Counted from the first letter of the stretch, positions 32,704 to 43,373 are shown. The stretch: 64,000 bases of DNA from Pseudoduganella lutea (GCF_004209755.1 NZ_CP035913.1:3720001-3784000), one strand, 5' to 3'. Notes: generated by a model from the sequence alone, not told the origin. Numbers and translations are program-made.

Positions 32704-33892
32704 TGTGAAGTCCTTGAATAGTCCTTTCCTTCCCGGCGCGGACCCGCAGTCCTGGCTGGGCGTGATGGGCGGCGGCCAGCTCGGCCGCATGTTTGCCCAG
32801 GCGGCCCAGAGCATGGGCTACCAGGTGGCGGTGCTGGAGCCGTCCGATGACTGCCCCGCCGGGCAGGTTGCCCAGCGGCTGGTCAATGCGCCGTACGAGG
32901 ATGCCGCCGGCCTCGATGCGCTGGCCGCGCAATGCGTGGCCGTCACCACCGAGTTCGAGAACGTGCCGGCCGACAGCCTGTCGCGCCTGGCGCAAGCCGT
33001 GTTCGTGGCACCGAACGCCCATGGCGTTTCCGTTGCTCAGGACCGCGTGGCCGAAAAAGCGTTTTTTGTCGCGTGCGCGCCGAAGTCCGGCGTCATGCCG
33101 GCGCCGCACAAGGTGATCGCTTCCTTCGACGACGTCGATGCGATCGGCGACGACCTGCTGCCGGGCATCCTGAAAACCGTGCGCATGGGCTACGACGGCA
33201 AGGGCCAGGTACGCGTGAAGACGCGGGAAGAAGTCCGCGTGGCCTTCGAGGGCATGGGTGAAGTCACCTGCCTGCTCGAGAAGATGCTGCCGCTCGCGTA
33301 TGAAGTCTCGGTGCTCACGGCGCGCGGCGCGGACGGGCAGTCCGTGGTCTACCCGATCGCCGAAAACGTGCACCGCGACGGCATCCTGTTCACGACAACC
33401 GTGCCGGGGCCGAATGTGTCCGCCGATAGCGCTCGCAAGGCGCAGGACGCGGCGCGCGCGATCGTGGCCGAACTGGGCTACGTGGGCGTGCTGTGCATCG
33501 AGTTCTTCGTGCTCACGGATGGCACCCTCGTCGTCAACGAAATGGCGCCACGGCCGCACAACAGCGGTCACTACACGATCGATGCGTGCGTCACCAGCCA
33601 GTTCGCGCAGCAGGTGCGGGCGATGGCGAAACTGCCGCTGGGCGATGTGCGCCAGCATTCGCCGGCCGTGATGCTGAACATCCTCGGCGACGTGTGGTTC
33701 GATGGCGAGTCCATGAGCGAACCGCCGTGGGACCGGGTTGTCGCGCTGCCGGGTGCCTGCCTGCACCTGTACGGCAAGGACGATCCGCGCCCGGGCCGCA
33801 AGATGGGCCACGTCACGTTCGTCGCGCCCACGCTGGCCGAAGCGCAGCAGCACCTGGCTGCCGCCTGCGCCATCCTGGGTATCGCGCCGTGA
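32696..33892 (+). CDS. purK: 5-(carboxyamino)imidazole ribonucleotide synthase
   Basis: 398 residues. ATP-grasp enzyme that makes N5-CAIR from AIR, bicarbonate and ATP for PurE. Motifs: [36 protein letters not shown] and [19 protein letters not shown]. It overlaps purE at the start and the tsaC start at its end (GTGA), so the three are translationally linked. Confidence 0.97.
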   Translation: MSNVKSLNSPFLPGADPQSWLGVMGGGQLGRMFAQAAQSMGYQVAVLEPSDDCPAGQVAQRLVNAPYEDAAGLDALAAQCVAVTTEFENVPADSLSRLAQAVFVAPNAHGVSVAQDRVAEKAFFVACAPKSGVMPAPHKVIASFDDVDAIGDDLLPGILKTVRMGYDGKGQVRVKTREEVRVAFEGMGEVTCLLEKMLPLAYEVSVLTARGADGQSVVYPIAENVHRDGILFTTTVPGPNVSADSARKAQDAARAIVAELGYVGVLCIEFFVLTDGTLVVNEMAPRPHNSGHYTIDACVTSQFAQQVRAMAKLPLGDVRQHSPAVMLNILGDVWFDGESMSEPPWDRVVALPGACLHLYGKDDPRPGRKMGHVTFVAPTLAEAQQHLAAACAILGIAP

Positions 33893-34902
33893 CGGAACAG
33901 GCGATCCTCGACGCCGCCGCCCGGCTGGAAGCGGGCGCGCTGGTGGCCTTTCCCACCGAGACCGTCTACGGCCTCGGCGCGGATGCGGAAAACCCGGCCG
34001 CCGTCGCCGCCATCTACGCGGCCAAGGGCCGGCCGCAGGATCACCCGGTGATCGTGCACGTGGCGCCCGGCGCCGACCTCGATTACTGGGCGGCGGATGT
34101 GCCGGACGAAGCGCGCAAGCTGGCGCAGGCCTTCTGGCCCGGGCCGCTGACGATGATCGTCAAACGCCATGCGCACATTCCCGATGCCGTGTCCGGCGGG
34201 CAGGATACGGTGGGCATCCGCTGCCCGTCGCACCCGGTGGCGATGGCGCTGCTGGCCGCCTTCAAGGGCGGCAAGGGGGGCGTGGCCGCGCCATCGGCCA
34301 ACAAGTTCGGCAATGTCAGCCCCACCACCGCGCAGCACGTGCAGGACGAGTTCGATGAGGAATTCGGCGCCGGGGACATCACGGTACTCGATGGCGGTTC
34401 GAGCCAGGTCGGCATCGAATCGACGATCGTCGACCTGTCGCGGCTGGCCACGCATGGCCCCGTGCTGCTGCGGCCCGGCCATATCGGTGCCGCCGAGATC
34501 GCCGCCGTCATCGGCGCCATGCCCGCTGCGCCGGATGCCGCCGCGCCCCGCGCATCGGGCACGCTGGAATCGCACTATGCGCCGAAGGCGCCCGTGGCGC
34601 TGGCCGATACCGCCCGCCTGCCGGGCCTGCTGACGACGCTGGCCGGCCGCGGTCGCCGCGTGGCCGTCATCCGCTATTCGCCGATGCTGGTACAGGCCAG
34701 CGCGCAGGAACTGCTGCCGAACGACCCCGCCGGCTATGCCTTCGGCCTGTATGCCGCGCTGCGCACGATGGACCGCGCCGACGTGGAACTGATCCTCGTC
34801 GAAACACCGCCGCAACACGATACCTGGCTCGGCATCAACGACCGCCTGCGTCGCGCCGCCTTCGGCTCGGCCGGCATCATCGACCGCTTCCTGGCCAACT
34901 GA
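33889..34902 (+). CDS. Threonylcarbamoyl-AMP synthase (Sua5/YwlC form)
   Basis: 337 residues from GTG 33889 overlapping the purK stop. It makes threonylcarbamoyl-AMP for the t6A modification of ANN-decoding tRNAs. An N-terminal YrdC domain (about 1-205; [48 protein letters not shown]) is followed by a Sua5 domain (about 230-337), so it is the long Sua5 type rather than the short TsaC. Its place in a purine operon is common in Oxalobacteraceae. A hairpin (GCCCTGC/GCAGGGC, about 34969-34985) follows. Confidence 0.93.
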   Translation: MTEQAILDAAARLEAGALVAFPTETVYGLGADAENPAAVAAIYAAKGRPQDHPVIVHVAPGADLDYWAADVPDEARKLAQAFWPGPLTMIVKRHAHIPDAVSGGQDTVGIRCPSHPVAMALLAAFKGGKGGVAAPSANKFGNVSPTTAQHVQDEFDEEFGAGDITVLDGGSSQVGIESTIVDLSRLATHGPVLLRPGHIGAAEIAAVIGAMPAAPDAAAPRASGTLESHYAPKAPVALADTARLPGLLTTLAGRGRRVAVIRYSPMLVQASAQELLPNDPAGYAFGLYAALRTMDRADVELILVETPPQHDTWLGINDRLRRAAFGSAGIIDRFLAN

Positions 34903-35102
34903 TCCGCCACCGCAAGCCACTCGCCGGCTACCTGCCATATCGTCGTCACACTGGGGGCTGGCGGCCCGCCCTGCATTGCAGGGCAACAGTGTTGTATTCG
35001 GCGATTTTCCCTTGTGCAGCGACCGGCAAGGCTGGCATATTAGCTGGGTTGTAATTAGTACACACGTGCTATTAAAACAATAACATCTACCCAGGAGACA
35101 CC

Positions 35103-36476
35103 ATGCGTTACACCAAACTCGCTCTTGCCGTGATGGCCGGGGCCATCCTCGCCGCTTGCGGGGGCAACAGCGGCGATCCGCAGCCCGGCGCACAGGTCAA
35201 CAAGGTCAAGTTCGCATCGCAGGTGAGCTTCGGCGACAGCCTGTCCGACCTCGGCACCTACAACGTGGGCACCGTGAAGGCGCTCGGCGGCGGCAAGTTT
35301 ACGATCAATGGCAATAACGCGGCGGTCAATCCGGCCCTGACCGGCACGAACTGGACCGAACTGATGGCGGCGCAATTCGCCCTGCCGGCACCGTGCCCGG
35401 CTCAGACCGGCCTCGACGGCGATGCCAAGCTCGGCTTCTCGGTACCCGTCACCGACCATGCCGGCTGCCTCAGCTATGCGCAGGGCGGGGCGCGCGTCAC
35501 GAACCCGATCGGCGCCGGCCACAAGCTGACCGGCAGCCCGGTGGGCGCGCTGACCGTACCCGTCGTCACGCAGGTGAAGAACCACCTGGCGAGAACCGGT
35601 GGCAAGTTCAAGGGCGACGAAGTGGTCTTCGTGATGGCCGGCGGGAACGACGTGCTGGTAAACCTCGCGCAGTTGCAGGCGGGCGCCACGGCGGCTGGCA
35701 CGGCCGCGGGCCAGGCAGCCTACGCGGACAGCCTGGCCCGGCAACTGGCGGCCGAGGCCCGCGATCCGGCGGCGGCGCTGGTGGCGATCCGGGCGGCCAT
35801 CGCGGCCGAAAGCGCTAGGCCTGGCAGCACGCAGGAGTCGATCACGCGTGCCGCCGCCGGTGCAGCGTGGAATGCGGGCAACTCGTTGTACACGTTCTAT
35901 TTCGACACGATCCTTCGCAATGCCACATTCGAAGCCAAGGAGCAGGCCGCCAAGGCGGGCGCCGACTACGTAACCGCGCAAGCCCCGGGCCTGGTCGCTG
36001 CGCTGGCCACCGCGGGTGCCGAACTGGCCGCGCTGGTCAAGTCGCAGCTCATCGGCAACGGCGCCAACTATGTCGTCGTCAATAACCTGCCGGATGTGGC
36101 CAGCACGCCGGCCGGCCTTTCGCGCGACGCGAATACCCGGGCGCTGATCGACAAGATGGTGCAGGCGTTCAATGCCCAGCTGAACTCCGCGCTGGCATCG
36201 GAGAGCAAGGTGGTGATCGTCGACGTGTATGCGGTCAGCCATGACCAGGCCACCAATCCCGGCCCGTATGGCCTGACCAACGTCTCCGAGCCGGCATGCG
36301 ACCTGGCTTCGCCGAAGAACCCGCTGGCCAGCGCGCTGGGCTGCACGGCGGCAAGCCTGAAGGCGGGCGACGTCAGTCATTACTCGTATGCCGATGAAGT
36401 CCACCCCACGCCGTTCAACAACCTGCTGCTGGCACGCTTCGTGTCGAAGGCGCTGGTAACCAAGGGCTGGCTGTGA
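35103..36476 (+). CDS. GDSL/SGNH-family lipoprotein hydrolase
   Basis: 457 residues. A lipoprotein signal ends in LAAC (Cys19), so it is anchored to a membrane, probably the outer membrane. The esterase motifs are intact: FGDSLSD with Ser47 (block I), a Gly/Asn block (MAGGNDVLV, about 180) and the catalytic Asp/His in YADEVHPTPFNN (about 437-448). An Ala-rich helical insert (about 190-330) is larger than in small SGNH enzymes. Ribosome site CAGGAGA. Followed 23 nt later by the OmpW-like gene, possibly one transcript. Substrate is likely an ester of lipid or polymer. Confidence 0.9.
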   Translation: MRYTKLALAVMAGAILAACGGNSGDPQPGAQVNKVKFASQVSFGDSLSDLGTYNVGTVKALGGGKFTINGNNAAVNPALTGTNWTELMAAQFALPAPCPAQTGLDGDAKLGFSVPVTDHAGCLSYAQGGARVTNPIGAGHKLTGSPVGALTVPVVTQVKNHLARTGGKFKGDEVVFVMAGGNDVLVNLAQLQAGATAAGTAAGQAAYADSLARQLAAEARDPAAALVAIRAAIAAESARPGSTQESITRAAAGAAWNAGNSLYTFYFDTILRNATFEAKEQAAKAGADYVTAQAPGLVAALATAGAELAALVKSQLIGNGANYVVVNNLPDVASTPAGLSRDANTRALIDKMVQAFNAQLNSALASESKVVIVDVYAVSHDQATNPGPYGLTNVSEPACDLASPKNPLASALGCTAASLKAGDVSHYSYADEVHPTPFNNLLLARFVSKALVTKGWL

Positions 36477-36499
36477 GCACACAAGGAAAAGGAAATCAC

Positions 36500-37174
36500 A
36501 TGAAAAACACTTCGATCGTGAAAGTGCTCGCCGTGGTCGCCATCCTCGGTACCGCGACGGGCGCCGCGGCGCAGGCAAAGGGTGACTGGACCGTGAAGGT
36601 CGGCGTCAACAAGATCACGCCGAAAGTGGAAAGCGGCAACGTGTCCGCGCCGGCGCTGCCGAACACCAAGGCTGACGTGGGCCCGGATACGAAGCCGATC
36701 CTGAACCTCGCCTACTTCGTCACCGACAATATCGTGGCCGAGCTGGACCTGGGCGCGCCGTACCGCCACAAGCTGTTCGGCGCCGATGCGATCGCCGGCA
36801 CGGGCGAACTGGGCACGGCGGATGTGCTGCCGCCCACGCTGTTCGCGCAATACCGGTTCTTCGGGCCGGATGCCGTGTTCCGCCCCTATGTGGGCCTGGG
36901 TGTCACGTATGCGTATTTCCGCCGCGAGCGGGGCTCCGCGCAGCTGACGGCGATCCTAAACACGGGCGGCCCGGCCTCGACGTTCTCGCTGGAAGCAAAA
37001 TGGGCCGCCAGCGCCCAGCTCGGCGCCAGCGTCCGCCTGAACGAGCGGTGGTCGATCGACGGCGGCGTGATCAAGACACGCCTGCGCACCACGGCCTCCT
37101 ATTCGACGGGCCAGACGCAGGCGATGAAGCTGGACCCGGTGGCCGTCAACCTGGGTGTCACGTTCAAGTTCTGA
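36500..37174 (+). CDS. OmpW-family outer membrane protein
   Basis: 224 residues from ATG 36500 (AAGGAAA). A signal peptide ends near AAA-QAKGDW; the mature chain is an eight-strand barrel with the OmpW pattern (WTVKVGVNKITPK, LNLAYFVTDNIVAELDLG, PYVGLGVTYAYF) and ends in Phe (VTFKF), the outer-membrane sorting residue. OmpW proteins allow passage of small hydrophobic compounds. A terminator lies right after the stop. Confidence 0.92.
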   Translation: MKNTSIVKVLAVVAILGTATGAAAQAKGDWTVKVGVNKITPKVESGNVSAPALPNTKADVGPDTKPILNLAYFVTDNIVAELDLGAPYRHKLFGADAIAGTGELGTADVLPPTLFAQYRFFGPDAVFRPYVGLGVTYAYFRRERGSAQLTAILNTGGPASTFSLEAKWAASAQLGASVRLNERWSIDGGVIKTRLRTTASYSTGQTQAMKLDPVAVNLGVTFKF

Positions 37175-37190
37175 CCCGGCCATGCCCCTG

Positions 37191-37216
37191 AAAAGCCGGC
37201 CGCGTGCCGGCTTTTT
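37191..37216 (+). terminator. Terminator after the OmpW-like gene
   Basis: AAAAGCCGGC-CGCGT-GCCGGCTTTTT, hairpin with T tract. Confidence 0.88.
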
Positions 37217-37295
37217 GCATTCCAGAACGGCGGCGCCGCGTGGCAATGCCTTTCGCTATACTCGGCATGACCGAACGAACAGGAGATCACCCGGC

Positions 37296-39293
37296 ATGCC
37301 CCGACACCGCGCAGCATTTCTGACCGAGGGCGGTGCCGTGGGCGCATTGATGCGCGGGCATGACTGGGCGACATCACCACTGGGGCCACCGGAGCGCTGG
37401 CCGCCGGCGCTGCGCACCGTGGTCGGGCTGATGCTCAACTCGGCGTTCCCCATGTTTGCCGCGTGGGGCCCGGAACTGGCATTCCTGTACAACGACGCCT
37501 ACGTGGACGTCCTCGGCCGCAAGCATCCGCATGCGCTGGGCAAGCCGTTCCGCGAAGTGTGGGCCGATATCTGGCACGATATCTCGCCGATCGTCGACAA
37601 GGCGATGGCGGGCAGGGCGTCATACCACGAAAACCTGCCGCTGACGATGCACCGCAACGGCTACGACGAGGAAACCTGGTTCACGTTTTCATACTCGCCG
37701 ATGCGCGACGAGGCCGGCGACGTGGCCGGCGTGTTCTGCGCCTGCACGGAGACCACCGAGCAGGTCCTGGCAGAGCGCCACCGCGCCGAGGAAATCGGGC
37801 GCATGCGGCTGCTGTTCCAGCAGGCGCCCGGCATTCTCGCGGTGGTGCTCAGTCCGGAGCATGTGTTCGAGATCGCCAACGATGCCTACCTGCGCCTGGT
37901 CGGGCGCGATGACATCGTCGGCAGGGCGGTGGCCGAGGTGCTGCCGGAAGTGCGCGACCAGGGATTCATCGCGCTGCTGGACGAGGTGTACCGCACCGGC
38001 GAGCCCCATGTCGGCCACGAGATGCCGGTATTGCTGCGCCGCGGTCCGGAGTCCGAGCTGGAGGAGCGCTTCGTCAATTTCATCTACCAGCCGATCCGCG
38101 ACCATCGCGGCGCCGTGTACGGCATCTTCGTCGAAGGCAGCGACGTGACCGAGGCCGTGCTGGCCATGCGTGCGCTGCAGGAAGCCAATGCACGCAAGGA
38201 TGAATTCCTGGCGATGCTGGCGCACGAACTGCGCAATCCGCTGGCCCCGATTGCCGCCGCGGCCGAACTGCTGCGGCTGGGCACCCCGGATGCGGCACGG
38301 ATCCAGAAGACCAGTGCTGTCATCACGCGGCAGGTCGAGCACATGACGAAGCTGGTCGATGACTTGCTGGACGTGTCGCGCGTGACGCGCGGCCTGGTCA
38401 CGCTGCGGCGCGAAACGCTCGACTTCAACGGCGTGGTCGGCGAGGCCGTCGAACAGGCCGCCGCGCTGATGCACGCCAAGCGGCACCGGGTAACCGTCGA
38501 GCTGCCGGACGAGCGCCTGTGGGTCAACGGCGACCGCACGCGCCTGATCCAGGTGGTGTCGAACCTGCTCAACAACGCGGCGCGCTACACGCCCGATGGC
38601 GGCAGCGTGACCGTGCGGGTAACGGCGGACGAGCGCAATGTGCACGCCACCGTCGAGGACAACGGCATCGGCATGCTGCCCGGCCTGCTGCCGCACGTGT
38701 TCGACCTGTTCACGCAGGCCGAACGCTCGCCGGACCGGTCGCAGGGTGGCCTGGGCCTGGGGCTGGCGCTGGTCAAGACGCTCATCGAACTGCAGGGCGG
38801 CACCGTGCGCGCGCACAGCACGGGCGCGGGGCAGGGCAGCTGTTTCACGATCTGCCTGCCGCGCGTGACGCAGCCGATAGCGCTTGCGTCAGGCAGCGGT
38901 GAGGGCGAGGAAGCGCGCGGCGCCAGGCGGCGCCACCTGATGGTGGTGGACGACAATGCCGATGCGGCCCAGATGCTCGCGCTGCTGCTGGAAACGGCCG
39001 GGCACTCGGTGGCCGTGTGCGGCGATGCGGCGCAGGCGCTGCGCGCCGTGGTGGCCAGCCCGCCGGCGCTGCTGTTCGTCGATATCGGCTTGCCGGGCAT
39101 GGATGGCTATGCACTGGTGCGCCGCCTGCGGCAACTGCCTGAAACGGCCGGGGCCCGCATCGTGGCCATCACCGGATACGGCACGCCGCAAGACCGGGAG
39201 CGTGCGCTGGAAGCGGGCTTCGACGAGCACCTCGTCAAGCCGGTGAACCCCAAGGCGCTGTACGGGATCCTGGCGCGGCTGTCCGCGCACTAG
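37296..39293 (+). CDS. PAS-containing hybrid histidine kinase
   Basis: 665 residues from ATG 37296 (AGGAGAT). No membrane helices; cytoplasmic. Two PAS/PAC modules (about 20-150 and 165-290, with the WPPALRTVVGLMLNSAFPMF motif of this PAS subtype), a HisKA domain with phospho-His in AMLAHELRNPLAP, an HATPase (NNAARYTPDGG, DNGIGM, GGLGLGLALV) and a C-terminal receiver with Asp in LFVDIGLPGMDG. It is an orphan: no response regulator gene is adjacent. Signal unknown; related kinases often have GAF/PAS domains sensing light or redox. Confidence 0.93.
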   Translation: MPRHRAAFLTEGGAVGALMRGHDWATSPLGPPERWPPALRTVVGLMLNSAFPMFAAWGPELAFLYNDAYVDVLGRKHPHALGKPFREVWADIWHDISPIVDKAMAGRASYHENLPLTMHRNGYDEETWFTFSYSPMRDEAGDVAGVFCACTETTEQVLAERHRAEEIGRMRLLFQQAPGILAVVLSPEHVFEIANDAYLRLVGRDDIVGRAVAEVLPEVRDQGFIALLDEVYRTGEPHVGHEMPVLLRRGPESELEERFVNFIYQPIRDHRGAVYGIFVEGSDVTEAVLAMRALQEANARKDEFLAMLAHELRNPLAPIAAAAELLRLGTPDAARIQKTSAVITRQVEHMTKLVDDLLDVSRVTRGLVTLRRETLDFNGVVGEAVEQAAALMHAKRHRVTVELPDERLWVNGDRTRLIQVVSNLLNNAARYTPDGGSVTVRVTADERNVHATVEDNGIGMLPGLLPHVFDLFTQAERSPDRSQGGLGLGLALVKTLIELQGGTVRAHSTGAGQGSCFTICLPRVTQPIALASGSGEGEEARGARRRHLMVVDDNADAAQMLALLLETAGHSVAVCGDAAQALRAVVASPPALLFVDIGLPGMDGYALVRRLRQLPETAGARIVAITGYGTPQDRERALEAGFDEHLVKPVNPKALYGILARLSAH

Positions 39294-39313
39294 TGGGTTC
39301 AGGCAAAAACAGG

Positions 39314-39826
39314 TCAGCCGGGCATGTGCAGGCCGCCGAGCTTACCGCCGTGGAACACGAGCGGCTCGCGCGGATGGACTTCGCAATGCTCCACTTCACC
39401 GACGAAGATCACGTGGTCGCCTTCCGGGTAGCGGCTGCGGTTGTGGCACTCGAACCAGGCCGTGCAACCCTTCAGTACCGGATGGCCGGTGCGCGACAGC
39501 TCGAACTCGACCTGGCCGAACGGATCCTCGGTACGCGTGGAAAACAGCCTGGCCAGATGCGCCTGGTCGGCCGCCAGGATATTGATCACGTAATGCGAAT
39601 TGCCCGAAAAGACAGGCATGCTGGACGCCTGCGACTTCAGGCTCCACAGCACCAGCGGCGGATCGAGCGACACCGAGTTGAACGAGCTCGCGGTGAGGCC
39701 GCGATAGGTGCCGTCCGCCAGCCGGGTGGTGATGACGGTGACGCCGGTGGCGAATTGCGACAGCGCCTGCCGGAAATGCCCGCTGTCGAAAGCGGGCGTG
39801 GCGGCGCGGGGGGAACTGGTATTCAT
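39314..39826 (-). CDS. Flavin reductase family protein
   Basis: 170 residues. FMN-binding split-barrel: FRQALSQFATGVTVITT, RGLTASSFNSVSLDPPLVLWS and the C-terminal HVIFVGEVEHCEV match flavin reductases of two-component monooxygenases (HpaC/RutF type). It supplies reduced flavin; no monooxygenase partner gene is nearby. ATG 39826 is preferred because the upstream in-frame extension (to 40045) lacks similarity. Confidence 0.93.
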   Translation of the reverse strand: MNTSSPRAATPAFDSGHFRQALSQFATGVTVITTRLADGTYRGLTASSFNSVSLDPPLVLWSLKSQASSMPVFSGNSHYVINILAADQAHLARLFSTRTEDPFGQVEFELSRTGHPVLKGCTAWFECHNRSRYPEGDHVIFVGEVEHCEVHPREPLVFHGGKLGGLHMPG

Positions 39827-39962
39827 GCGGGCATTATGCCAAAGTTTGCACGAGCCGAGCGCGGCACCGGAAAAACAGGACCCGACCGGAAATATTTCCG
39901 CTGGACGACACCGTTTTCTTGATTGCGTTACAGTAGGTCCAATGAATGACAGTGAGGATCGT

Positions 39963-40493
39963 ATGGCGCAGACCGAGATCGCCGTGCTGGGCGGCGGGTG
40001 TTTCTGGTGCACGGAAGCCGTGTACCTCGAAGTGAAGGGTGTCACCAGGGTGGAGTCGGGCTACACGGGCGGCCAGCAGCCGGATCCGACCTATGAGCAG
40101 ATCTGTACCGGCACGACCGGTCACGCGGAAGTGGTGCGCCTGGAATTCGATCCCGATGTGATCAGCTACCGCGATATCCTGGAAATCTTTTTCACGATCC
40201 ACGATCCCACCACGCTGAACCGCCAGGGCAACGACGAGGGCACGCAGTACCGCTCGGTGATCTATTACCAGTCGCCGGAGCAGGAAGCCACCGCGCGCAA
40301 GGTAATGGCGGAAATGGCGCACGTGTGGGATGCGCCGATCGTGACGGAAATCTCGCCGGCACAGCCTTACTACAAGGCCGAGGACTATCACCAGAATTAC
40401 TTTGCCCAGCATCCGCTGCAGAGCTATTGCGCGTTCATCGTGGCCCCGAAGGTCAGCAAGTTCCGCAAGATGTACAGCGCGCGCCTGAAGTAA
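39963..40493 (+). CDS. msrA: Peptide methionine-S-oxide reductase MsrA
   Basis: 176 residues from ATG 39963 (GTGAGG ribosome site; an earlier ATG at 39942 is possible). Reduces methionine-(S)-sulfoxide in proteins. The active-site GGCFWCTEAVY has catalytic Cys13; GYTGG, THPTTL-like HDPTTLNRQGNDEGTQYRS and AEDYHQNY are conserved. A resolving Cys lies in LQSYCAFIV. Cytoplasmic, no signal peptide. Divergent from the flavin reductase (gap 136 nt). Confidence 0.95.
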   Translation: MAQTEIAVLGGGCFWCTEAVYLEVKGVTRVESGYTGGQQPDPTYEQICTGTTGHAEVVRLEFDPDVISYRDILEIFFTIHDPTTLNRQGNDEGTQYRSVIYYQSPEQEATARKVMAEMAHVWDAPIVTEISPAQPYYKAEDYHQNYFAQHPLQSYCAFIVAPKVSKFRKMYSARLK

Positions 40494-40549
40494 TCAGGTT
40501 CATTGCGCGGCCCGGGCCGGCCGCCGGCGATACGGCCGCGCCGTGGACA

Positions 40550-41782
40550 TCAAGGCTGGAGACGTTCCTTCGTCCAGCTGCCGTCCGCCTGCAGCACATA
40601 CACGATCCGGTCGTGGAAGCGCGAGGCGCGCCCCTGCCAGAACTCGACACGGTCGGGCACCAGGCGGTAGCCGCCCCAGTGTTCGGGCCGCAGCGGCTTG
40701 CCGCCGGCCGCCGGGCCATGGCGTTCTTCCACGGCCGCATAATTGGCTTCCATTTCGGCCCGGCCGCCGATCGGCGCGCTCTGGGCCGAAGCGATCGCGC
40801 CCAGTTGGCTCTTCAAGGGGCGGCTGTAGAAATAGGCATCGCTTTCCGCGGCCGACGTTTGTTCCACGCGCCCTTCGATGCGCACCTGCCGCTCCAGTTC
40901 GGGCCAGAAGAACAGCAGGGCGGCATGCGGGTTTTGCGCGAGCTGGCGGCCTTTCTGGCTGCCGTAGTTCGTGTACCAGGTAAAACCGCGCGCATCGAAC
41001 TGCTTGACCAGGACGATGCGGGACGACGGCCTGCCATCGCCGCCCACCGTGGCCACGCTCATCGCGTTCGGCTCGTTGACCTGCGCCTTCATCGCCTCGT
41101 CGAACCACTTCGTGAACTGGGCCACCGGGCTGGCCAGCGTGTCTTCCTCGGACAGGCTGGCGCGCCCGTAATCCAGGCGCAGGTCGGCGAGGGCGATGCC
41201 GCCCACCGTGGTGCCAGCGCCAGCGCTGGCATCGCCGGCAGCCGCTTCCGGCGCGATACCGCGCCGTCGCCCCATCGCCTCGCCCAGCAGCGACATCTGG
41301 GCCGGGTTGAACAGGCGCTTTGCCATCGGCGCGATATGGCCTTCTTCCATCTCCATGTGCGCCGTGTACATCTGCACGAAGGTGTTCACCGCCTCGGTCG
41401 ACAGGTCGCTGGCGGAGCCGTTGGCAACCTTGTCGAGCTGTCCATCGATGATGTGCCACGCGTCGTCCATCTGCTTGTGCTGCGCAAGGATTTCCGGGCG
41501 CAGGCGGCGCACCGTTTCCAGGTCGGCGCCGGTGGCCGTCGCGTCCAGCATCGGCAGCAGGTCCACTTCCTCGTCGGCATGGTGCAGGTGGGCGGCCGTG
41601 TTGAAATATTTCTGCACCGCCTGCGCCGCCTGTTGCGCCGCCGCGTCCGCCCCGTGTTGCGGCAAGTGTTCCAGCAGCTTTTGCAGCGTGGTCAGCTGCT
41701 TGCGGATCTTGTCGTGGCAATGCTTGAGCATGGCAATCGGCTGGTCGAAGCCGGGGGCGGGGGCGAGGAGGGAATCTGTCAT
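40550..41782 (-). CDS. pdxH: Hemerythrin domain fused to pyridoxamine 5'-phosphate oxidase
   Basis: 410 residues, about twice the PdxH length. Residues 12-160 form a hemerythrin (HHE) four-helix domain with iron ligands in place: His23, His68, Glu72, His102, His142 and Glu146 in their usual order. A 28-residue Ala/Gly linker follows. Residues 198-410 are a full Pdx[50 protein letters not shown], and [16 protein letters not shown]. PdxH makes pyridoxal phosphate with FMN and oxygen, so an oxygen- or iron-sensing module is plausible. Frame is continuous with no sign of error. Immediately divergent from tcdA. The fusion is unusual as far as I know. Confidence 0.9.
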   Translation of the reverse strand: MTDSLLAPAPGFDQPIAMLKHCHDKIRKQLTTLQKLLEHLPQHGADAAAQQAAQAVQKYFNTAAHLHHADEEVDLLPMLDATATGADLETVRRLRPEILAQHKQMDDAWHIIDGQLDKVANGSASDLSTEAVNTFVQMYTAHMEMEEGHIAPMAKRLFNPAQMSLLGEAMGRRRGIAPEAAAGDASAGAGTTVGGIALADLRLDYGRASLSEEDTLASPVAQFTKWFDEAMKAQVNEPNAMSVATVGGDGRPSSRIVLVKQFDARGFTWYTNYGSQKGRQLAQNPHAALLFFWPELERQVRIEGRVEQTSAAESDAYFYSRPLKSQLGAIASAQSAPIGGRAEMEANYAAVEERHGPAAGGKPLRPEHWGGYRLVPDRVEFWQGRASRFHDRIVYVLQADGSWTKERLQP

Positions 41783-41853
41783 GGCGGCATCCTGGAATCT
41801 TGTTCGACGGATTGTAGAATAATCCTTCGGGCCGTGTCCGTTAAAATGGCCGG

Positions 41854-42711
41854 ATGAACGAGATTACCCCATCCCTGCAAGGCGCCGGCGAACACAAGGT
41901 CGACGAACACGACGTCGACTTCGACCGCCGCTTCGGCGGCATCGCCCGGCTATACGGTGCCGCGGCGCTGGAACGCTATCGCACCGCGCACGTCTGCGTG
42001 ATCGGTGTCGGCGGCGTCGGCTCCTGGATCGTCGAGGCGCTGGCGCGCAGCGCGGTCGGCCGCCTCATGCTGATCGATCTGGACAACGTGGCCGAATCGA
42101 ACATCAACCGGCAGATCCAGGCGCTGACCGATACGGTGGGCATGGCCAAGGTGACGGCGCTGCGCCAGCGCATCGCCCAGATCAACCCGTATTGCCAGGT
42201 GACCGAGATCGAGGATTTCGTCACGCCGGACAATCTCGACGAGATGATCGGCGGCCACGACTACGACTACGTGATCGATGCGATGGACAGCGCGCGCGCC
42301 AAGACGGCACTGGTGCACTACTGCCGCACGCGCGGTATCCGCCTGATCATGATCGGCAGCGCCGGCGGCAAGACGGACCCCACGAAGATCGAGGTGCGCG
42401 ACCTGGCCAGGACCGAGCAGGAACCGCTGCTGAAGAAGGTGCGCCGGCGCCTGCGCAGCGAGTTCAACTACCCGCCGAACGGCAAGAACAAGCTGGGGGT
42501 GGATGCCGTGTTCTCGATGGAGCCGTTGAAATACCCGGAAACGGGCGACGTGTGCGAGGTCGATCCTGACGACGCGCCGCCCGCGAAGGCCGGCCTTACC
42601 GGCATCAACTGCGCGGGCTTCGGCTCGGCGGTGGTGGTGACGGCCACGTTCGGCATGGTGGCCGCGGGGCATGTGCTGATGAAGCTGGCGGAGGAAGTCG
42701 CGCCGCAATAA
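41854..42711 (+). CDS. tcdA: tRNA threonylcarbamoyladenosine dehydratase
   Basis: 285 residues. E1-like enzyme that cyclises t6A to ct6A in tRNA using ATP. Motifs: FGGIARLYG, the nucleotide-binding [34 protein letters not shown] and [12 protein letters not shown]. The catalytic Cys appears in the [12 protein letters not shown]-terminal part. Note that the tsaC/sua5 gene of the same pathway is 7 kb away. Confidence 0.95.
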   Translation: MNEITPSLQGAGEHKVDEHDVDFDRRFGGIARLYGAAALERYRTAHVCVIGVGGVGSWIVEALARSAVGRLMLIDLDNVAESNINRQIQALTDTVGMAKVTALRQRIAQINPYCQVTEIEDFVTPDNLDEMIGGHDYDYVIDAMDSARAKTALVHYCRTRGIRLIMIGSAGGKTDPTKIEVRDLARTEQEPLLKKVRRRLRSEFNYPPNGKNKLGVDAVFSMEPLKYPETGDVCEVDPDDAPPAKAGLTGINCAGFGSAVVVTATFGMVAAGHVLMKLAEEVAPQ

Positions 42712-42774
42712 CGGTGGAGAGCTGTCGTCGGACACGAATTCCGTGCAGGCGAGCGAAACCCGAAGGCAGATGCC

Positions 42775-42801
42775 GGGGTCAGACCCGACGGGTCTGACCC
42801 C
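42775..42801. repeat. GGGGTCAGACCC palindrome
   Basis: Perfect 12-bp arms (GGGGTCAGACCC and GGGTCTGACCCC) around GAC, between the convergent tcdA and thpR genes. Confidence 0.85.
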
Positions 42802-42818
42802 AGGGTTGCGCCTTGGGT

Positions 42819-43373
42819 TCACGCAGGCTGTGCATTGCGCTCGACCGGCACATATCTGCCGTCCGGTAGCGACTCCACCAGCACGGTCTCGTCCACGTCC
42901 CACATCACGGAGACCGCCGGGGCCGCGGGCGGCGCCTGTTTCGCTTCCCGCGCCAGCGTGACGTGCGGCTTGAAGGAACCATGCGTGGCGGCAGAAAAGC
43001 CCGCCGCGGCAAGCTGCCGTACAAGGTCTTCATGCAGCGCCACCAGTTCGGCGGGCACGTGCGTCATGCCGGCCCACGCGATGCGCGGCCGCGTGAAATA
43101 GCCGTAGCAGTCGATGGCGAGCCGCAGTGGCGGCACGGCGAGCCGGTCGCGGATATCCAGCAGGGCCGGCACGGCATCGGCCGGCACGTGCCCGAGGAAG
43201 GCCAGTGTCAGGTGCAGCTTGGCGGGCGCCGTGAGCCGCCCGGCGACGGGCGCCTGCAGGGCGGCCAGCGCGGCGCGCGTGGCATCGTCCGGCCACAGCG
43301 CAAAGAAAAGCTTGCGCTGCGGCTGGGTGCCTGGCCCGTCATTTGGCTGTCCTTCAGGTTCATTTGCTATCAT
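42819..43373 (-). CDS. thpR: RNA 2',3'-cyclic phosphodiesterase
   Basis: 184 residues. Two-histidine 2H phosphoesterase: HLTLAFLG with His54 and HVTLAR with His137, in the ligT/ThpR order. Hydrolyses 2',3'-cyclic phosphate ends of RNA in vitro. The C-terminal part (VSVMWDVDETVLVES) matches the family. Cytoplasmic. Its start faces the FKBP gene (gap 33 nt), so their promoters overlap. Confidence 0.93.
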   Translation of the reverse strand: MIANEPEGQPNDGPGTQPQRKLFFALWPDDATRAALAALQAPVAGRLTAPAKLHLTLAFLGHVPADAVPALLDIRDRLAVPPLRLAIDCYGYFTRPRIAWAGMTHVPAELVALHEDLVRQLAAAGFSAATHGSFKPHVTLAREAKQAPPAAPAVSVMWDVDETVLVESLPDGRYVPVERNAQPA

